DNA of 64,000 bases, from assembly GCF_013044135.1 (NCBI RefSeq), contig NZ_JABEPP010000001.1, forward strand, positions 434,001 to 498,000, written 5' to 3'. The stretch is from Enterovirga aerilata. GTDB lineage: Bacteria > Pseudomonadota > Alphaproteobacteria > Rhizobiales > Beijerinckiaceae. A program made the position numbers and the translations under genes. The notes under the pieces were generated by a model that was not told where the DNA came from, ran no database searches, and saw only the letters and a list, made by a program, of their open reading frames with translations. Shown in pieces: positions 17,834 through 27,414 of this stretch. Within the stretch, counting starts at the first letter, position 1. The number at the start of each line of letters is the position of its first letter.

Positions 17834-20800
17834 ATGGAACGCTTCTTGGCCGAACCGAAACTCTTCACGATCCCGCCGGGGACGCCCTTCCTCGCGACTC
17901 TGGCCGATGCGCTCCATTCCGGTGAGCTGGTCGGGCCTCTCGGCCCGGACGAGATTTCAGCCGCGACGATCTACCTGCCGACGCGGCGTGCGGGGCGGGC
18001 GCTCGCGGAGCTGCTCGCCGCGCGGGCGCGCGGGCGCGGCCTCGTCCTGCCGCGGATCGTGCCGCTGGGCGATGCGGACGAGGAGAGCGGGACGGGGGGC
18101 GCCTCCGCTTCCGCCGACCTGAAGCCCGCGATCCCGCCGCTCGAGCGGCGGCTCATCCTGGCCCGGCTCGTCCAGGTCTGGGCGGCGCGGGTGGACCGGA
18201 GCGAGCTGCGCCTGGACCCCGACACGCCCTTCATGGTGCCCGGCTCGCCCGCGGATGCGGTGTCGCTCGCGGCGGATCTCGAAGGCCTGATGGACGCGCT
18301 CGCGACCGAGAGCGTGGACTGGGAGGCGCTCGAGGAGGTCGTCGACATCGACTATTCGCAGTATTTCCGCCTCACGCTCGATTTCGTCCGCATCGCGCAC
18401 GAGCTCTGGCCCGGCATCCTGGCCGAGCGGGACGCCATGGATCCTGCCGTGCGCCGCAACGCCGTGATCGAGGCCGAGCGGCGGCGGCTCGAGCGCGAGC
18501 CGCCGGCCGGTCCCGTGATCGCGGCGGGCTCGACCGGCTCGATCCCGGCCACCGCGCGGCTGCTCGCCACGATCGCGCGCCTGCCTCGGGGGGCGGTGGT
18601 GCTCCCCGGGCTCGATCTCGATCTCGACGAGAAGGGCTGGGCGGCGATCGGCGGCGACGGCCGGAGCGGAGGCGTGCATGGCCATCCGCAATTCATCCTG
18701 CGCCGCCTCGTCGAGGAAAGTGTCGGGACCGCCCGCTCTGCCGTGACGCCGCTCGGGCCGCGCGACCCCGCCCTGGAGCCGCGGCGCCGGCTCCTCTCCG
18801 AGATCATGCGGCCGGCGGACACAACCGATCTCTGGGCCGAGATCTCGAAGGTCGAGCGGCATATCGTGGCCAGCGAGGGAACGGACGGCTTGGTCCTGAT
18901 CGAGGCGGCGGACGAGCGCGAGGAGGCGCTCGCCATCGCGGTCGCGCTTCGGGAGACGCTGGCGACACCTGGTCGGCGCGCGGCGCTCGTGACGCCCGAC
19001 CGCAGCCTCGCCCGGCGCGTCGCGGCCGAGCTCGGCCGCTGGGGCATCCGCATCGCTGATTCGGCAGGCATCCCGCTCGCCGACACCGCGCCTGGCCGGC
19101 TCGCCCGACTGGCAGCCGAGGCTGCCGCGCTCGACTTCCAGCCCGTTCAGGTGCTGGCGCTGCTCGCCCACCCGCAGGTTACGCTCGGACTCGCCCGCGA
19201 GGAGGTGGAGCGCGGCGCGGCCGCTCTGGAGCTCGGCGTCCTGCGCGGGCCGGCCCCCCGACCGGGGCTCGACGGCATCGCGGCGGCCTACCGTTTGCGC
19301 CGCGCTGGAAAGAGCCGCCGCGAACCGCTGCCCGCCCGCATCCTGTCGCCCGAGGACTGGGATCTCGCGGCCGAGATTCTGCAACGGCTGGACCTCGCTT
19401 TCGGGCCCTTCCGGCAGGCGGGCGCCGATGGCAGGCTCGTCGACCTCGTCCGGCTCGCCGGGCTGCATGCGGACGCCGTCGCGGGGCTGACGGACCTGCC
19501 CCCCGGCACGGGGCGGCCGCCAGATCCGGCGCGCGACTGCCTCGACGGGCTCTTCGACGAGCTCGCCGCCACGCGCGTCGAGGATGGTGCCGGCCGTTCC
19601 ATCCTGGGCCGCTTCTCCGACTACCCCGCCTTCTTCTCGGCGCTGGCCCGCGACCGCCAGCTGGCGCCGGAGATCCGCGGCACGCATCCGCGCATTCGCA
19701 TCCTCGGCCTTCTCGAAGCCCGCCTCATCGAGGCGGACCGCGTGGTTCTCGGAGGTCTCGACGAGACGATCTGGCCGCCGGTCGCCGAGACGGACGCCTT
19801 CCTGAACCGGCCGATGCGGCTGAAGCTCGGCCTGACCCCGCCGGAGCGGCGGATCGGCCAGACCGCGCATGACTTCGTGCAGGCGCTCGGCGTGCGGGAT
19901 GCGATCGTCTCCCGGGCCAGAAAACGCGGCGGGAAGCCGACCGTCCCGTCGCGCTTCCTGGAGCGCCTGCAGGCCTTCGCGGGGAAGCCGGTCTGGAGCG
20001 AGATGGTCGCAAGGGGCGACCGCTACCGCCGGCTCGCGGCCGCGCTCGATACGCCGCGACCCGTCCCGCCTCTGCGCCGGCCGGAGCCGCAGCCGGGACC
20101 GGAGCGCTTCCCGCGCAAGCTCAGCGTGACCGAGATCGAGACGCTGGTGCGCGACCCCTACGCGATCTTCGCCAGGCACGTCCTCCGGCTCGAGCCGCTC
20201 GACCCGATCGCGGTGCAGCCCTCGGCGGCGGAGCGCGGCACCATCCTGCACGAGATCGTCGGTGGCTTCGCGGCCGCCCATCCCAAGGAGCTGCCCGCGG
20301 ATGCCGAGGCCGAGCTGCTCCAGCGCGGCGCCGATCGGTTCGGGCCGATCGAGGAGGCCTATCCCGAGCTCTACGCCTTGTGGTGGCCGGCCTTCGTGCG
20401 CTTCGTGCCAGCCTATCTCGAATGGGAGCGCAAGCGGCGCGCGCGCCTCTCGGCCATCCACGTCGAGCGCTCCGGCCAGATCGCAATTCCGATCGCCGAT
20501 GGCGACGTCTTCATGCTCCGCGCGCGCGCCGACCGCATCGAGTACGGGACGGGCAGCGAGGCCGTCATCATCGATTTCAAGAGCGGGCGGGTGCCGAGCG
20601 ACAGGGAGGTCGCGGTTGGCTTCTCGCCGCAGCTCACCCTCGAAGCCGCGATGCTGATGCGCGGCGGCTTCGACCGCGTGCCCGCGGCCGAGGCGCTGCC
20701 CGTGCTGGAATACGTGAAGATCGGCGGACGCGAGCTCCTGCGGGAGAGGGCGGTCGAGACGCCCAAGAAGGACGGGCGCAGCATCGCGGCTCTCGTCGAG

Positions 20801-20974
20801 GAGCACCTGGAGGGCCTGGAGAAGCTCGTCCGCCGTTACGCGGTCGAGGGCGCCGGCTACCGCTCCCGGCCCTATCCGCAATATGCGCGGGCGCATTCGC
20901 CGTACGACCATCTCGCCCGCGTGAAGGAATGGTCGGCGACCGCGGGCGCGGACGATGCCGGGGGCGAGAGATGA
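17834..20974 (+). CDS. addB: Double-strand break repair protein AddB
   Basis: A 1046-residue subunit of the AddAB helicase-nuclease, which resects double-strand ends for RecA loading (the functional counterpart of RecBCD). The N-terminal half is a helicase-like region with degraded ATPase motifs, as in alphaproteobacterial AddB. The C-terminal domain (about residues 780-1030) is a PD-(D/E)xK nuclease, seen as TEIETLVRDPYAIF, the RGTILHEIV helix and the catalytic strand VIIDFKSGRVP near residue 911. Start is the ATG at 17834. Its final TGA overlaps the addA ATG (ATGA), so the two subunits are translationally coupled. Confidence 0.94.
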   Translation: MERFLAEPKLFTIPPGTPFLATLADALHSGELVGPLGPDEISAATIYLPTRRAGRALAELLAARARGRGLVLPRIVPLGDADEESGTGGASASADLKPAIPPLERRLILARLVQVWAARVDRSELRLDPDTPFMVPGSPADAVSLAADLEGLMDALATESVDWEALEEVVDIDYSQYFRLTLDFVRIAHELWPGILAERDAMDPAVRRNAVIEAERRRLEREPPAGPVIAAGSTGSIPATARLLATIARLPRGAVVLPGLDLDLDEKGWAAIGGDGRSGGVHGHPQFILRRLVEESVGTARSAVTPLGPRDPALEPRRRLLSEIMRPADTTDLWAEISKVERHIVASEGTDGLVLIEAADEREEALAIAVALRETLATPGRRAALVTPDRSLARRVAAELGRWGIRIADSAGIPLADTAPGRLARLAAEAAALDFQPVQVLALLAHPQVTLGLAREEVERGAAALELGVLRGPAPRPGLDGIAAAYRLRRAGKSRREPLPARILSPEDWDLAAEILQRLDLAFGPFRQAGADGRLVDLVRLAGLHADAVAGLTDLPPGTGRPPDPARDCLDGLFDELAATRVEDGAGRSILGRFSDYPAFFSALARDRQLAPEIRGTHPRIRILGLLEARLIEADRVVLGGLDETIWPPVAETDAFLNRPMRLKLGLTPPERRIGQTAHDFVQALGVRDAIVSRARKRGGKPTVPSRFLERLQAFAGKPVWSEMVARGDRYRRLAAALDTPRPVPPLRRPEPQPGPERFPRKLSVTEIETLVRDPYAIFARHVLRLEPLDPIAVQPSAAERGTILHEIVGGFAAAHPKELPADAEAELLQRGADRFGPIEEAYPELYALWWPAFVRFVPAYLEWERKRRARLSAIHVERSGQIAIPIADGDVFMLRARADRIEYGTGSEAVIIDFKSGRVPSDREVAVGFSPQLTLEAAMLMRGGFDRVPAAEALPVLEYVKIGGRELLRERAVETPKKDGRSIAALVEEHLEGLEKLVRRYAVEGAGYRSRPYPQYARAHSPYDHLARVKEWSATAGADDAGGER

Positions 20975-23900
20975 GCGGCGATCTCGTCATCCCGGCGGAC
21001 ACGCTTGCGCGCCAGCGACGGGCCGCCGATCCCCGCGCCTCGGCCTGGGTCTCGGCCAATGCGGGCGCGGGCAAGACGCGCGTTCTGACCGACCGCGTGA
21101 TCCGGCTCCTGCTCGAGGGCGCGGAGCCGTCGCGCATCCTCTGCCTCACCTTCACCAAGGCGGCCGCGGCCGAGATGACGATCCGTGTCTTCGAACGGCT
21201 CGGCAGCTGGGTCACTCTGGACGAGGTCTCGCTGCGCGACGAGCTGGAGAAGATGACCGGGGCGAGGCCGGACCGCGCAACGCTGGCCCGGGCGCGCCGG
21301 CTCTTCGCCAGGGCCGTCGAGACGCCGGGCGGGCTCAAGATCGAGACCATCCACGCCTTCTGCGAGCGCATACTGCACCTCGTGCCGTTCGAGGCGAACG
21401 TGCCGGCACGCTTCGCCGTGCTGGACGAGCCGCAGACGGCGGAGCTTCTCGCCGCCGCCCGCGCCCGCGTCCTGTCGGAGGCCGCGACGGGCGGGCCGCT
21501 CGGGGAAGCGCTGGAGATCGCGGGCGCGATCTGCACCGGCGATGCGCTGACCGGCCTCATCGATTGCGCCGTCCTCGACGAGCGCGTCCCGGGGGATCCG
21601 GACGAGCGCCAGATGGCGCTCTCGGCGCTCTGGGCGGCGCTCGGCGTCCCGGCGGGCCTTGCCTCGCGCGAGGTGGAGCGCGCCATGCTGGAGGACGGCA
21701 TCCCGGCCTCCGAGCTGCCGGCGCTCGCGGCCGAGCTGCGCCGGACCGGCAGCAGGACGGATGCGGCGCAGGCCGCCGCGCTGGAGGCTGCCGCCTCCGC
21801 GGCTCCGGCCGACCAGCGGCTCGCGGCCTACAGGTCGGTCTTCTTCATCGACGGAGGCAAGGGCACGCCGAAGAGGTCGCTCGCGACCAAGGCGGTCGAT
21901 CCGGGCGTCTGCGCCGCGCTGGCGAAGGAGCAGGAGCGGCTCGTCGCGCTGGGCGAGATGCTCAAGGCGGTCCAGACGGTGGAGCGCACGCAGGCGCTCT
22001 ACCTGCTCGCCGGCGCGGTGCGGAGGGCGGCCGAGGCCGCCAAGCGCCGGCTGGGCGCGCTCGATTTCGCCGACCTCATCCGCAAGACGCTCGAGCTGCT
22101 CGATCGCGGCTCGGCCGCCTGGGTGCTCTACAAGCTCGACCGCGGCATCGACCATGTGCTGGTCGACGAGGCGCAGGATACCAATCCGGACCAGTGGCGC
22201 ATCCTGCGCCGTCTCACGGAGGAGTTCACGGCCGGCGCCGGCCGCCCGACCTCCAAGCCGCGCACGGTCTTCGCGGTCGGCGACCCCAAGCAGTCCATCT
22301 ACTCGTTCCAGGGCGCCGATCCGCGCTGGTTCGAGGAGGGCCGGCGGCACTGGAAGAGGCTGACCGAGGCGGCCTCGCTCGACTTCGCCGACGTGCGGCT
22401 CGACCTCTCCTTCCGGTCGGCGCCGGCGATCCTCAAGGCGGTCGACCACACCTTCCGCGTGGCCGCGCATTTCCGCGGCCTCTCCTTCGAGGATGCAGCC
22501 GTCGGCACGAGCCACGCCAGCGCCCGCCCGAACGCGCCGGGCCAGGTCGAGATCTGGCCGACGGAGGTGAGGAAGGAGGGCACCGAAGATCCGGACGCCT
22601 GGAGCGAACCGCTCGACGAGCCCGAGAAGGATGCTCCGCCGGTCGTCGTCGCGAGCCGGATCGCCAAGGCGATCCAGTGCTGGACCCGGCCGGGGAACGC
22701 GACCGGACGCGTCTGGCGGCCGAAGGACATCCTCGTCCTGGTGCGGAGCCGCGGGCCGGCCTTCTTCGCCGTGATCCGAGCCCTCAAGGCCGCGGGCGTG
22801 CCGGTCGCGGGCGCCGACCGTTTCGACATGGGCGAGCACATCGCGGTGAACGACCTCGTCGCGGCGGGCCAGGCGGCGCTCCTGCCGCGCAACGACCTCG
22901 TGCTCGCGGCCGCGCTGAAATCGCCGCTGGTCGGCCTGGACGACGACGACCTCGTCCGCATCGCGGCCGATCGCGGCGAGGCGGAGCCCCTCGTCGAGGC
23001 GCTGGAGCGCGCCGCGAAGGACGGGGACATGCGGGCCGAGGCCGCCTGTCGGGCGCTCGCGCGCTGGCGCGAGCTCGCCCGCGAGCACGGCCCGTTCGGC
23101 TTCTATGCGGCGCTGCTCGGCCCCGGCGAAGGCCGCCGCCGTCTTGTCGAGCGGCTCGGCGGCGAGGCCGCCGACGCGATCGATTCCTTCCTGATCTACG
23201 CGCAGACCTCCGAGATCGGGACGGATACGCCGTCCCTCTCCACGTTCCTGGCCCGGTTCGAATCGGCCGCGCACGAGGTCAAGCGCGATCTCGATGCGAG
23301 CGGCGACGAGGTGAAGGTCATGACGGTACACGGGGCGAAGGGCCTGGAGGCGCCGCTCGTGGTCGTGATCGACAATTGCGACGTGTTCGGGCGCGAGCCC
23401 CCGCTCGTTCCGGTCCAGGCCGGCAACGGCCAGCCGCTCCCGGTCTGGTCGCCGAAGAAGGACTGGGATTGCCGGGTCGTAGCCGAGGCGCGCGAGCGCG
23501 CCAAGCACCTGCGGCTGGAGGAGCATAACCGCCTCCTCTACGTCGCCATGACCCGCGCCCGGGACCGGCTCGTCATAGCCCCCTTCGCGGCGGGCAGGAG
23601 CGAGCCCGAGGAGGCCTGGTGCGCCATGGTCCGCCGCGGCTTCGCGGAGGCGACCCATGCGCTGGTCCGCACCGAGACGCCCTATGGCGAGGTGGATCTC
23701 TGGGCGGACGGGACGCATCCGGCCGAGCCCGCGCGCGGCGCCTCCGTGGCGGCCGATGCCGGCTCCCTGCCGGACTGGCTCCTGGCCCCCGCCGAGCCGG
23801 AGGACGAGCCGGCCCGGCGGCTGCGGCCCTCGGCGGCGCTTCCGGACGGCGCCGGCCGCCGCCGGCGCGCACCGGACGGCCTGTCGCGCGCCGAGGCGAG

Positions 23901-24417
23901 GCGGCGCGGCACGCTCGTTCACGCGCTCATCGACCACCTCGCGGCGCAGCCGCCCGAAAGGCGCGCCGAGGCCGCGGCCGCGTTCGTCGGGGCCCGGGCG
24001 GCCGGCCTGCCCTCGTCCGCGCGCGACAGGATCGTCGCGGACGCGCTCGCCGTGGTGGCTCATCCGGCGCTCGCGCCGCTCTTCGGGCCAGGCGCGCAGG
24101 GCGAGGCGCCGGTTGCGGGCGAGGTCACGGGCCCGGACGGCCGAAGCCGGGTCGTCGTCGGCCAGGTGGACCGGATGGCCGTGGCCGCCGACGAGGTCGT
24201 GGTGGCGGATTTCAAGACCGGCGCGGAGAGCGGCGACGACGCTCTGCCGGAGGGCTACCTCGCCCAGCTTGCGCTCTATCGCGCGGTGCTCGCGCGCGCC
24301 TATCCGGGCCGGAGGATCAGGCCGGTCCTCGTCTGGACGGACGGTCCGGAGATCGTCGAGCCCGACTCCGCCATGCTCGATGCTGCCTTGCACCGGGCGC
24401 TTGCCGGCTCGGCTTGA
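20971..24417 (+). CDS. addA: Double-strand break repair helicase AddA
   Basis: The 1148-residue UvrD-family helicase and nuclease partner of AddB. The Walker A SANAGAGKTRVL lies at residues 28-39, ILCLTFTKAAAAEM is motif Ia, LVDEAQDTNPDQWRI is motif II (Walker B), VGDPKQSIYSFQGAD is motif III, and VMTVHGAKGLEAPLV is motif V. The C-terminal PD-(D/E)xK nuclease shows GTLVHALIDHL and VVVADFKTGAES near residue 1080. The start at 20971 overlaps the addB stop by the ATGA quartet; the longer open frame upstream belongs to the shadow of addB. Confidence 0.96.
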   Translation: MSGDLVIPADTLARQRRAADPRASAWVSANAGAGKTRVLTDRVIRLLLEGAEPSRILCLTFTKAAAAEMTIRVFERLGSWVTLDEVSLRDELEKMTGARPDRATLARARRLFARAVETPGGLKIETIHAFCERILHLVPFEANVPARFAVLDEPQTAELLAAARARVLSEAATGGPLGEALEIAGAICTGDALTGLIDCAVLDERVPGDPDERQMALSALWAALGVPAGLASREVERAMLEDGIPASELPALAAELRRTGSRTDAAQAAALEAAASAAPADQRLAAYRSVFFIDGGKGTPKRSLATKAVDPGVCAALAKEQERLVALGEMLKAVQTVERTQALYLLAGAVRRAAEAAKRRLGALDFADLIRKTLELLDRGSAAWVLYKLDRGIDHVLVDEAQDTNPDQWRILRRLTEEFTAGAGRPTSKPRTVFAVGDPKQSIYSFQGADPRWFEEGRRHWKRLTEAASLDFADVRLDLSFRSAPAILKAVDHTFRVAAHFRGLSFEDAAVGTSHASARPNAPGQVEIWPTEVRKEGTEDPDAWSEPLDEPEKDAPPVVVASRIAKAIQCWTRPGNATGRVWRPKDILVLVRSRGPAFFAVIRALKAAGVPVAGADRFDMGEHIAVNDLVAAGQAALLPRNDLVLAAALKSPLVGLDDDDLVRIAADRGEAEPLVEALERAAKDGDMRAEAACRALARWRELAREHGPFGFYAALLGPGEGRRRLVERLGGEAADAIDSFLIYAQTSEIGTDTPSLSTFLARFESAAHEVKRDLDASGDEVKVMTVHGAKGLEAPLVVVIDNCDVFGREPPLVPVQAGNGQPLPVWSPKKDWDCRVVAEARERAKHLRLEEHNRLLYVAMTRARDRLVIAPFAAGRSEPEEAWCAMVRRGFAEATHALVRTETPYGEVDLWADGTHPAEPARGASVAADAGSLPDWLLAPAEPEDEPARRLRPSAALPDGAGRRRRAPDGLSRAEARRRGTLVHALIDHLAAQPPERRAEAAAAFVGARAAGLPSSARDRIVADALAVVAHPALAPLFGPGAQGEAPVAGEVTGPDGRSRVVVGQVDRMAVAADEVVVADFKTGAESGDDALPEGYLAQLALYRAVLARAYPGRRIRPVLVWTDGPEIVEPDSAMLDAALHRALAGSA

Positions 24418-24441
24418 CACAAACCTGTCGCAACATACCTA
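24414..24441 (+). promoter_or_regulatory. trxA: Predicted sigma-70-type promoter of trxA
   Basis: TTGACA at 24414-24419 is a perfect -35 element. With a 16-base spacer the -10 candidate is TACCTA at 24436-24441. The -35 overlaps the addA stop codon, and transcription would start about 40 bases before the trxA ATG. The AT-rich character of this stretch contrasts with its surroundings, which supports a promoter and independent expression of trxA from addAB. Confidence 0.6.
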
Positions 24442-24487
24442 GTCAGCAACGAAGGGCGGTCCGGCCGTCCGCAGCAAGGATTCTTTC

Positions 24488-24808
24488 ATGGCAACCGTGA
24501 AGGTGACCGACCAGAGCTTCGATACCGACGTGATCAAGTCGTCCGAGCCGGTGGTGGTCGATTTCTGGGCCGAGTGGTGCGGCCCGTGCCGGATGATCGG
24601 CCCGGCGCTCGAGGAGATCTCCAACGAGATGGCCGGCAAGGTGAAGATCGCGAAGGTCAATATCGACGAGAACCCGGGCATCGCCTCCCAGCTCGGCATC
24701 CGGTCGATCCCGACTCTGATGATCTTCAAGGACGGCAAGCTCGCCGGGCAGAAGGTCGGCGCGGCCCCGAAGGGCGATCTGTCCCGCTGGATCCAGCAGA
24801 CCGCGTAG
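24488..24808 (+). CDS. trxA: Thioredoxin 1
   Basis: A 106-residue thioredoxin with the active-site motif WCGPC (Cys31 and Cys34) in [14 protein letters not shown], the buried Asp in VVVDFW, and the cis-proline in SIPTLMIF. It is the general cytosolic dithiol reductant for ribonucleotide reductase, methionine sulfoxide reductase and others, and is recharged by thioredoxin reductase (not in the window). It has its own promoter and is followed by a hairpin terminator shared with the end of folC. Location between addA and folC is standard in Hyphomicrobiales. Confidence 0.97.
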   Translation: MATVKVTDQSFDTDVIKSSEPVVVDFWAEWCGPCRMIGPALEEISNEMAGKVKIAKVNIDENPGIASQLGIRSIPTLMIFKDGKLAGQKVGAAPKGDLSRWIQQTA

Positions 24809-24831
24809 GCCCGCCCGACGGCTTCGATCTC

Positions 24832-24856
24832 AGCGGCCCGCTTCGGCGGGCCGTTT
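24832..24856 (+). terminator. Intrinsic terminator between trxA and folC
   Basis: CGGCCCGC (24834-24841), the exceptionally stable tetraloop TTCG, and GCGGGCCG (24846-24853) form an 8-base-pair hairpin. It is extended by a G-T and an A-T pair and followed by TTT. It lies 25 bases after the trxA stop. The final T residues are shared with the folC stop codon on the opposite strand, so the two convergent genes are packed against one terminator. The short T run makes termination efficiency uncertain. Confidence 0.75.
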
Positions 24857-26181
24857 CATGTCGGGGGGGTGCCGTTGAGCGCCAGGACCTCGCCCGCGAG
24901 ATAGAGCGAGCCGCAGACCAGCACGCGCGGCGGACGCTCGAACACCGTTTCCGAGATCTCGTCGAGCGCGGCCTCGATCCCGGCCGCGACGGAACTCCTC
25001 AGCCCGGCGCGGGCCGCGATCGCGGCGAGCTCTTCCGCCGGCCGCGCGGCGATCTGGGCCGCCATCGGCACCGCGATCAGCTCGCGCGCGAGCCCCCTGA
25101 ATTCGCCGAGATAGGCGGCCGCGTCCTTCGTGGCTAGCATCGCCGAGACGAGGATGAGCGGTGCGGGGCTGCGCTCTTCGAGGTCGGCCATGGCGGCCGC
25201 GATGGCCCGGCCGCCATCGGCATTGTGCCCGCCGTCGAGCCAGAGCTCAGCGCCCTCCGGCAGGAGGTGCGTGAGGCGCCCGCGCGAGAGAAGCTGCAGC
25301 CGTCCCGGCCACTCCGCATTGGCAATCCCGCTCTCGAACGCCCTCTGCTCCAGGTCCCCGAAGCCTGCGGCCTTGAGAGCGGCGATCGCGGTCCCGGCAT
25401 TCACCAACTGATGCCGGCCCGCGAGGCGCGGGGCGGGCAGGTCCATGAGGCCGGTCTCGTCCTGGTAGACGAGGCGCCCGCCCTCCGCATGGACCGAGAA
25501 GTCCTGCGCGCCGACGAGGATGGGGCTCGCGCCCGCGCGCTCGGCGGCCTCGCGCAGGGCGCCGTCGGCCTCCGCATGGTCCTGCGGGGCGATCACGACC
25601 GGGCAGCCGCGCTTGGCGATGCCCGCCTTCTCGCGCGCGATCGCGGCAAGCGTCGTGCCGAGATGCTCGGCGTGGTCGTGCCCGATCGGCGTGATCACGG
25701 CGCAGGCCGGCTGCTCGATCACGTTCGTGGCGTCCGCGCGTCCGCCGAGCCCGACCTCGAGCAGGAGCGCGTCGGCCGGTGTGTCCGCGAAGATGTCGAG
25801 GGCGGCGGCGGTCGTGATCTCGAACATGGTGATCGGCTCGCCGGCATTGAGCGCCTCCGCCCGCAGCAGCGCCTCCGCGAGCCGCTCCTCCGAGACGAAG
25901 CGGCCCCCCCGCATCCCGCCGAGCCGGATGCGCTCGTGGAAGCGCACGAGATGCGGCGAGGTGTAGACGTGCACGCGCAGCCCCGCGCTCTCCAGGATCG
26001 CCCGCATGAACGCGATGGTGGATCCCTTGCCGTTCGTCCCCGCGACATGGATCACGGGCGGCAGCCGCCGCTCCGGATGGTGCAGCCGCGCGAGCAGCGT
26101 CCGGATGCGGTCCAGCGAGAGGTCGATCAGCTTCGGGTGCAGCGCAAGGCAGCGCGCGATGATCGCGTCTGAGGATTCCAT
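24856..26181 (-). CDS. folC: Bifunctional folylpolyglutamate synthase/dihydrofolate synthase
   Basis: A 441-residue Mur-ligase-family enzyme that couples glutamate to dihydropteroate and then extends the polyglutamate tail of folates. The N-terminal ATP site is HVAGTNGKGSTIAFM (about residues 38-52). The TSPHLVRFHERIR motif, the metal-site stretch LLEVGLGGRADATN and the C-terminal LWLDGGHNADGG are all present, which together are diagnostic of FolC. The ATG at 26181 follows accD by eight bases, so the two are co-transcribed. Linking accD to folC is a widespread proteobacterial arrangement. Confidence 0.96.
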   Translation of the reverse strand: MESSDAIIARCLALHPKLIDLSLDRIRTLLARLHHPERRLPPVIHVAGTNGKGSTIAFMRAILESAGLRVHVYTSPHLVRFHERIRLGGMRGGRFVSEERLAEALLRAEALNAGEPITMFEITTAAALDIFADTPADALLLEVGLGGRADATNVIEQPACAVITPIGHDHAEHLGTTLAAIAREKAGIAKRGCPVVIAPQDHAEADGALREAAERAGASPILVGAQDFSVHAEGGRLVYQDETGLMDLPAPRLAGRHQLVNAGTAIAALKAAGFGDLEQRAFESGIANAEWPGRLQLLSRGRLTHLLPEGAELWLDGGHNADGGRAIAAAMADLEERSPAPLILVSAMLATKDAAAYLGEFRGLARELIAVPMAAQIAARPAEELAAIAARAGLRSSVAAGIEAALDEISETVFERPPRVLVCGSLYLAGEVLALNGTPPT

Positions 26182-26189
26182 GCGGCCGC

Positions 26190-27098
26190 TCAGGCCGCGG
26201 GTGCGGGCGGGGCGGATTCTGCGGCGGGCGCTTCGGTCGCGACGCCCGTCGGGGGCGCCCGCATCAGGAGGCGGCAGAGCCGCGAGACTTCGTCCTTCAT
26301 GTCGCGCCGATGCACCACGCGATCCACCATGCCGTGGTCGCGCAGGTATTCGGAGCGCTGGAAGCCGGGTGGCAGCTTCTCCCTGATGGTCTGCTCGATC
26401 ACGCGCGGGCCGGCAAAGCCGATGAGCGCGCCGGGCTCGGCCAGATGGATGTCGCCGAGCATCGCGTAGGAGGCCGTGACGCCGCCCGTCGTCGGATTGG
26501 TCAGCACGACGATGTAGGGGAGCCGCGCCTCCCTGAGCCGCCGGATGGCCACCGTCGTGCGCGGCATCTGCATCAGGGAGAAGATGCCCTCCTGCATGCG
26601 CGCCCCGCCGGATCCGGCGAAGAGGACATACGGCGTCCTCTTGTCGAGCGCCGTCTCCGCGCCGCGGATGAAGGCCTCCCCCGCGGCCATCCCGAGCGAG
26701 CCGCCCATGAAGGCGAAATCCTGCACGGCGATCGTGGTCGGCAGCTCGCCGCAGCGGCCGTAGCCGACCTTGAAGGCGTCCTTCTGCCCTGTCTTGGCGC
26801 GCGCGTCCTTCAGCCGGTCGAGATAGCGCTTCTCGTCGCGGAACTTGAGGGGATCGGTCGCGACCTCCGGCAGCGGCACGTCCAGCCAGGTGCCCTGGTC
26901 GAACATCATCTTCAGGCGCTGCGTCGCCGTGACCCGGAGGTGGTGCTCGGAGCCGGGGATCACCCACCAATTCGCCTCGACGTCCTTCTGGAAGACCATC
27001 TGCCCCGTCTCGGGACACTTGATCCAGAGGTTCTCGGGGCTCTCGCGCTTGAAGAGCGTCTTGATCCGCGGGCGGACGACTTCGGTGACCCAGTTCAT
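26190..27098 (-). CDS. accD: Acetyl-CoA carboxylase carboxyltransferase subunit beta
   Basis: A 302-residue subunit that, with AccA, transfers the carboxyl group from biotin to acetyl-CoA to form malonyl-CoA for fatty acid synthesis. The crotonase-like core shows [26 protein letters not shown] and [16 protein letters not shown]. The N-terminal region that forms a four-cysteine zinc ribbon in E. coli AccD keeps only one cysteine here (IKCPETGQ); the second pair position reads WVIPGSEHH. The loss is known in alphaproteobacterial AccD and does not suggest a broken gene. It sits between a small coiled-coil gene and folC in a four-gene minus-strand run beginning with trpA. Confidence 0.96.
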   Translation of the reverse strand: MNWVTEVVRPRIKTLFKRESPENLWIKCPETGQMVFQKDVEANWWVIPGSEHHLRVTATQRLKMMFDQGTWLDVPLPEVATDPLKFRDEKRYLDRLKDARAKTGQKDAFKVGYGRCGELPTTIAVQDFAFMGGSLGMAAGEAFIRGAETALDKRTPYVLFAGSGGARMQEGIFSLMQMPRTTVAIRRLREARLPYIVVLTNPTTGGVTASYAMLGDIHLAEPGALIGFAGPRVIEQTIREKLPPGFQRSEYLRDHGMVDRVVHRRDMKDEVSRLCRLLMRAPPTGVATEAPAAESAPPAPAA

Positions 27099-27119
27099 AT
27101 AGCGATGCCTTTGTGCGCG

Positions 27120-27374
27120 TCAGGAGCGCGCGGCTTCGAGCGCTGACATTCGTTGTTTCAGGTCGGACAGGTCGGCTTCGAAGGACGCCACGGTGCGCTC
27201 GACCATCGTCCGATGGCCGATGAACCTCTTCATGGCTTCGAGCCCATTCGCCTGCATCTTATCGAGTTGCTCACGGATAGCGGCGAACTCTGCCGTGATT
27301 TCAGAATGCCGCCGGTCCATGTCGGTGCGCATTTCGCGCAACAGCGCCAGGGTGTGGTTCTCAGGCTCTGCCAT
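27120..27374 (-). CDS. Small coiled-coil protein of unknown function
   Basis: An 84-residue, highly charged, almost wholly helical protein with heptad-like Leu/Ile/Met spacing, no signal peptide and no membrane segment. The segment MKRFIGHRTMVERT near residues 48-61 stands out, and the N-terminus ENHTLALLREMRTDMD resembles a group of short rhizobial coiled-coil proteins. The function is not known. It lies 21 bases before accD and 40 after trpA, so it is probably carried in their transcript. A second, frameshifted gene of similar general design is at 53360. Confidence 0.65.
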   Translation of the reverse strand: MAEPENHTLALLREMRTDMDRRHSEITAEFAAIREQLDKMQANGLEAMKRFIGHRTMVERTVASFEADLSDLKQRMSALEAARS

Positions 27375-27414
27375 GAGCTGAAGATACGCTTCCGCCTGCC
27401 CGACATCCAGAGCG

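Noticed and set aside
20872-24420. An open frame of 1182 codons antisense to addA, and similar long antisense frames opposite secA (38700-41768), infB (60899-63979), addB (17957-20911) and chvG (7103-8761)
   Set aside because: They mirror the codon pattern of the sense genes in GC-rich DNA, are rich in Arg/Asp/Glu/His/Leu without any domain, and the sense frames encode well-known complete proteins.
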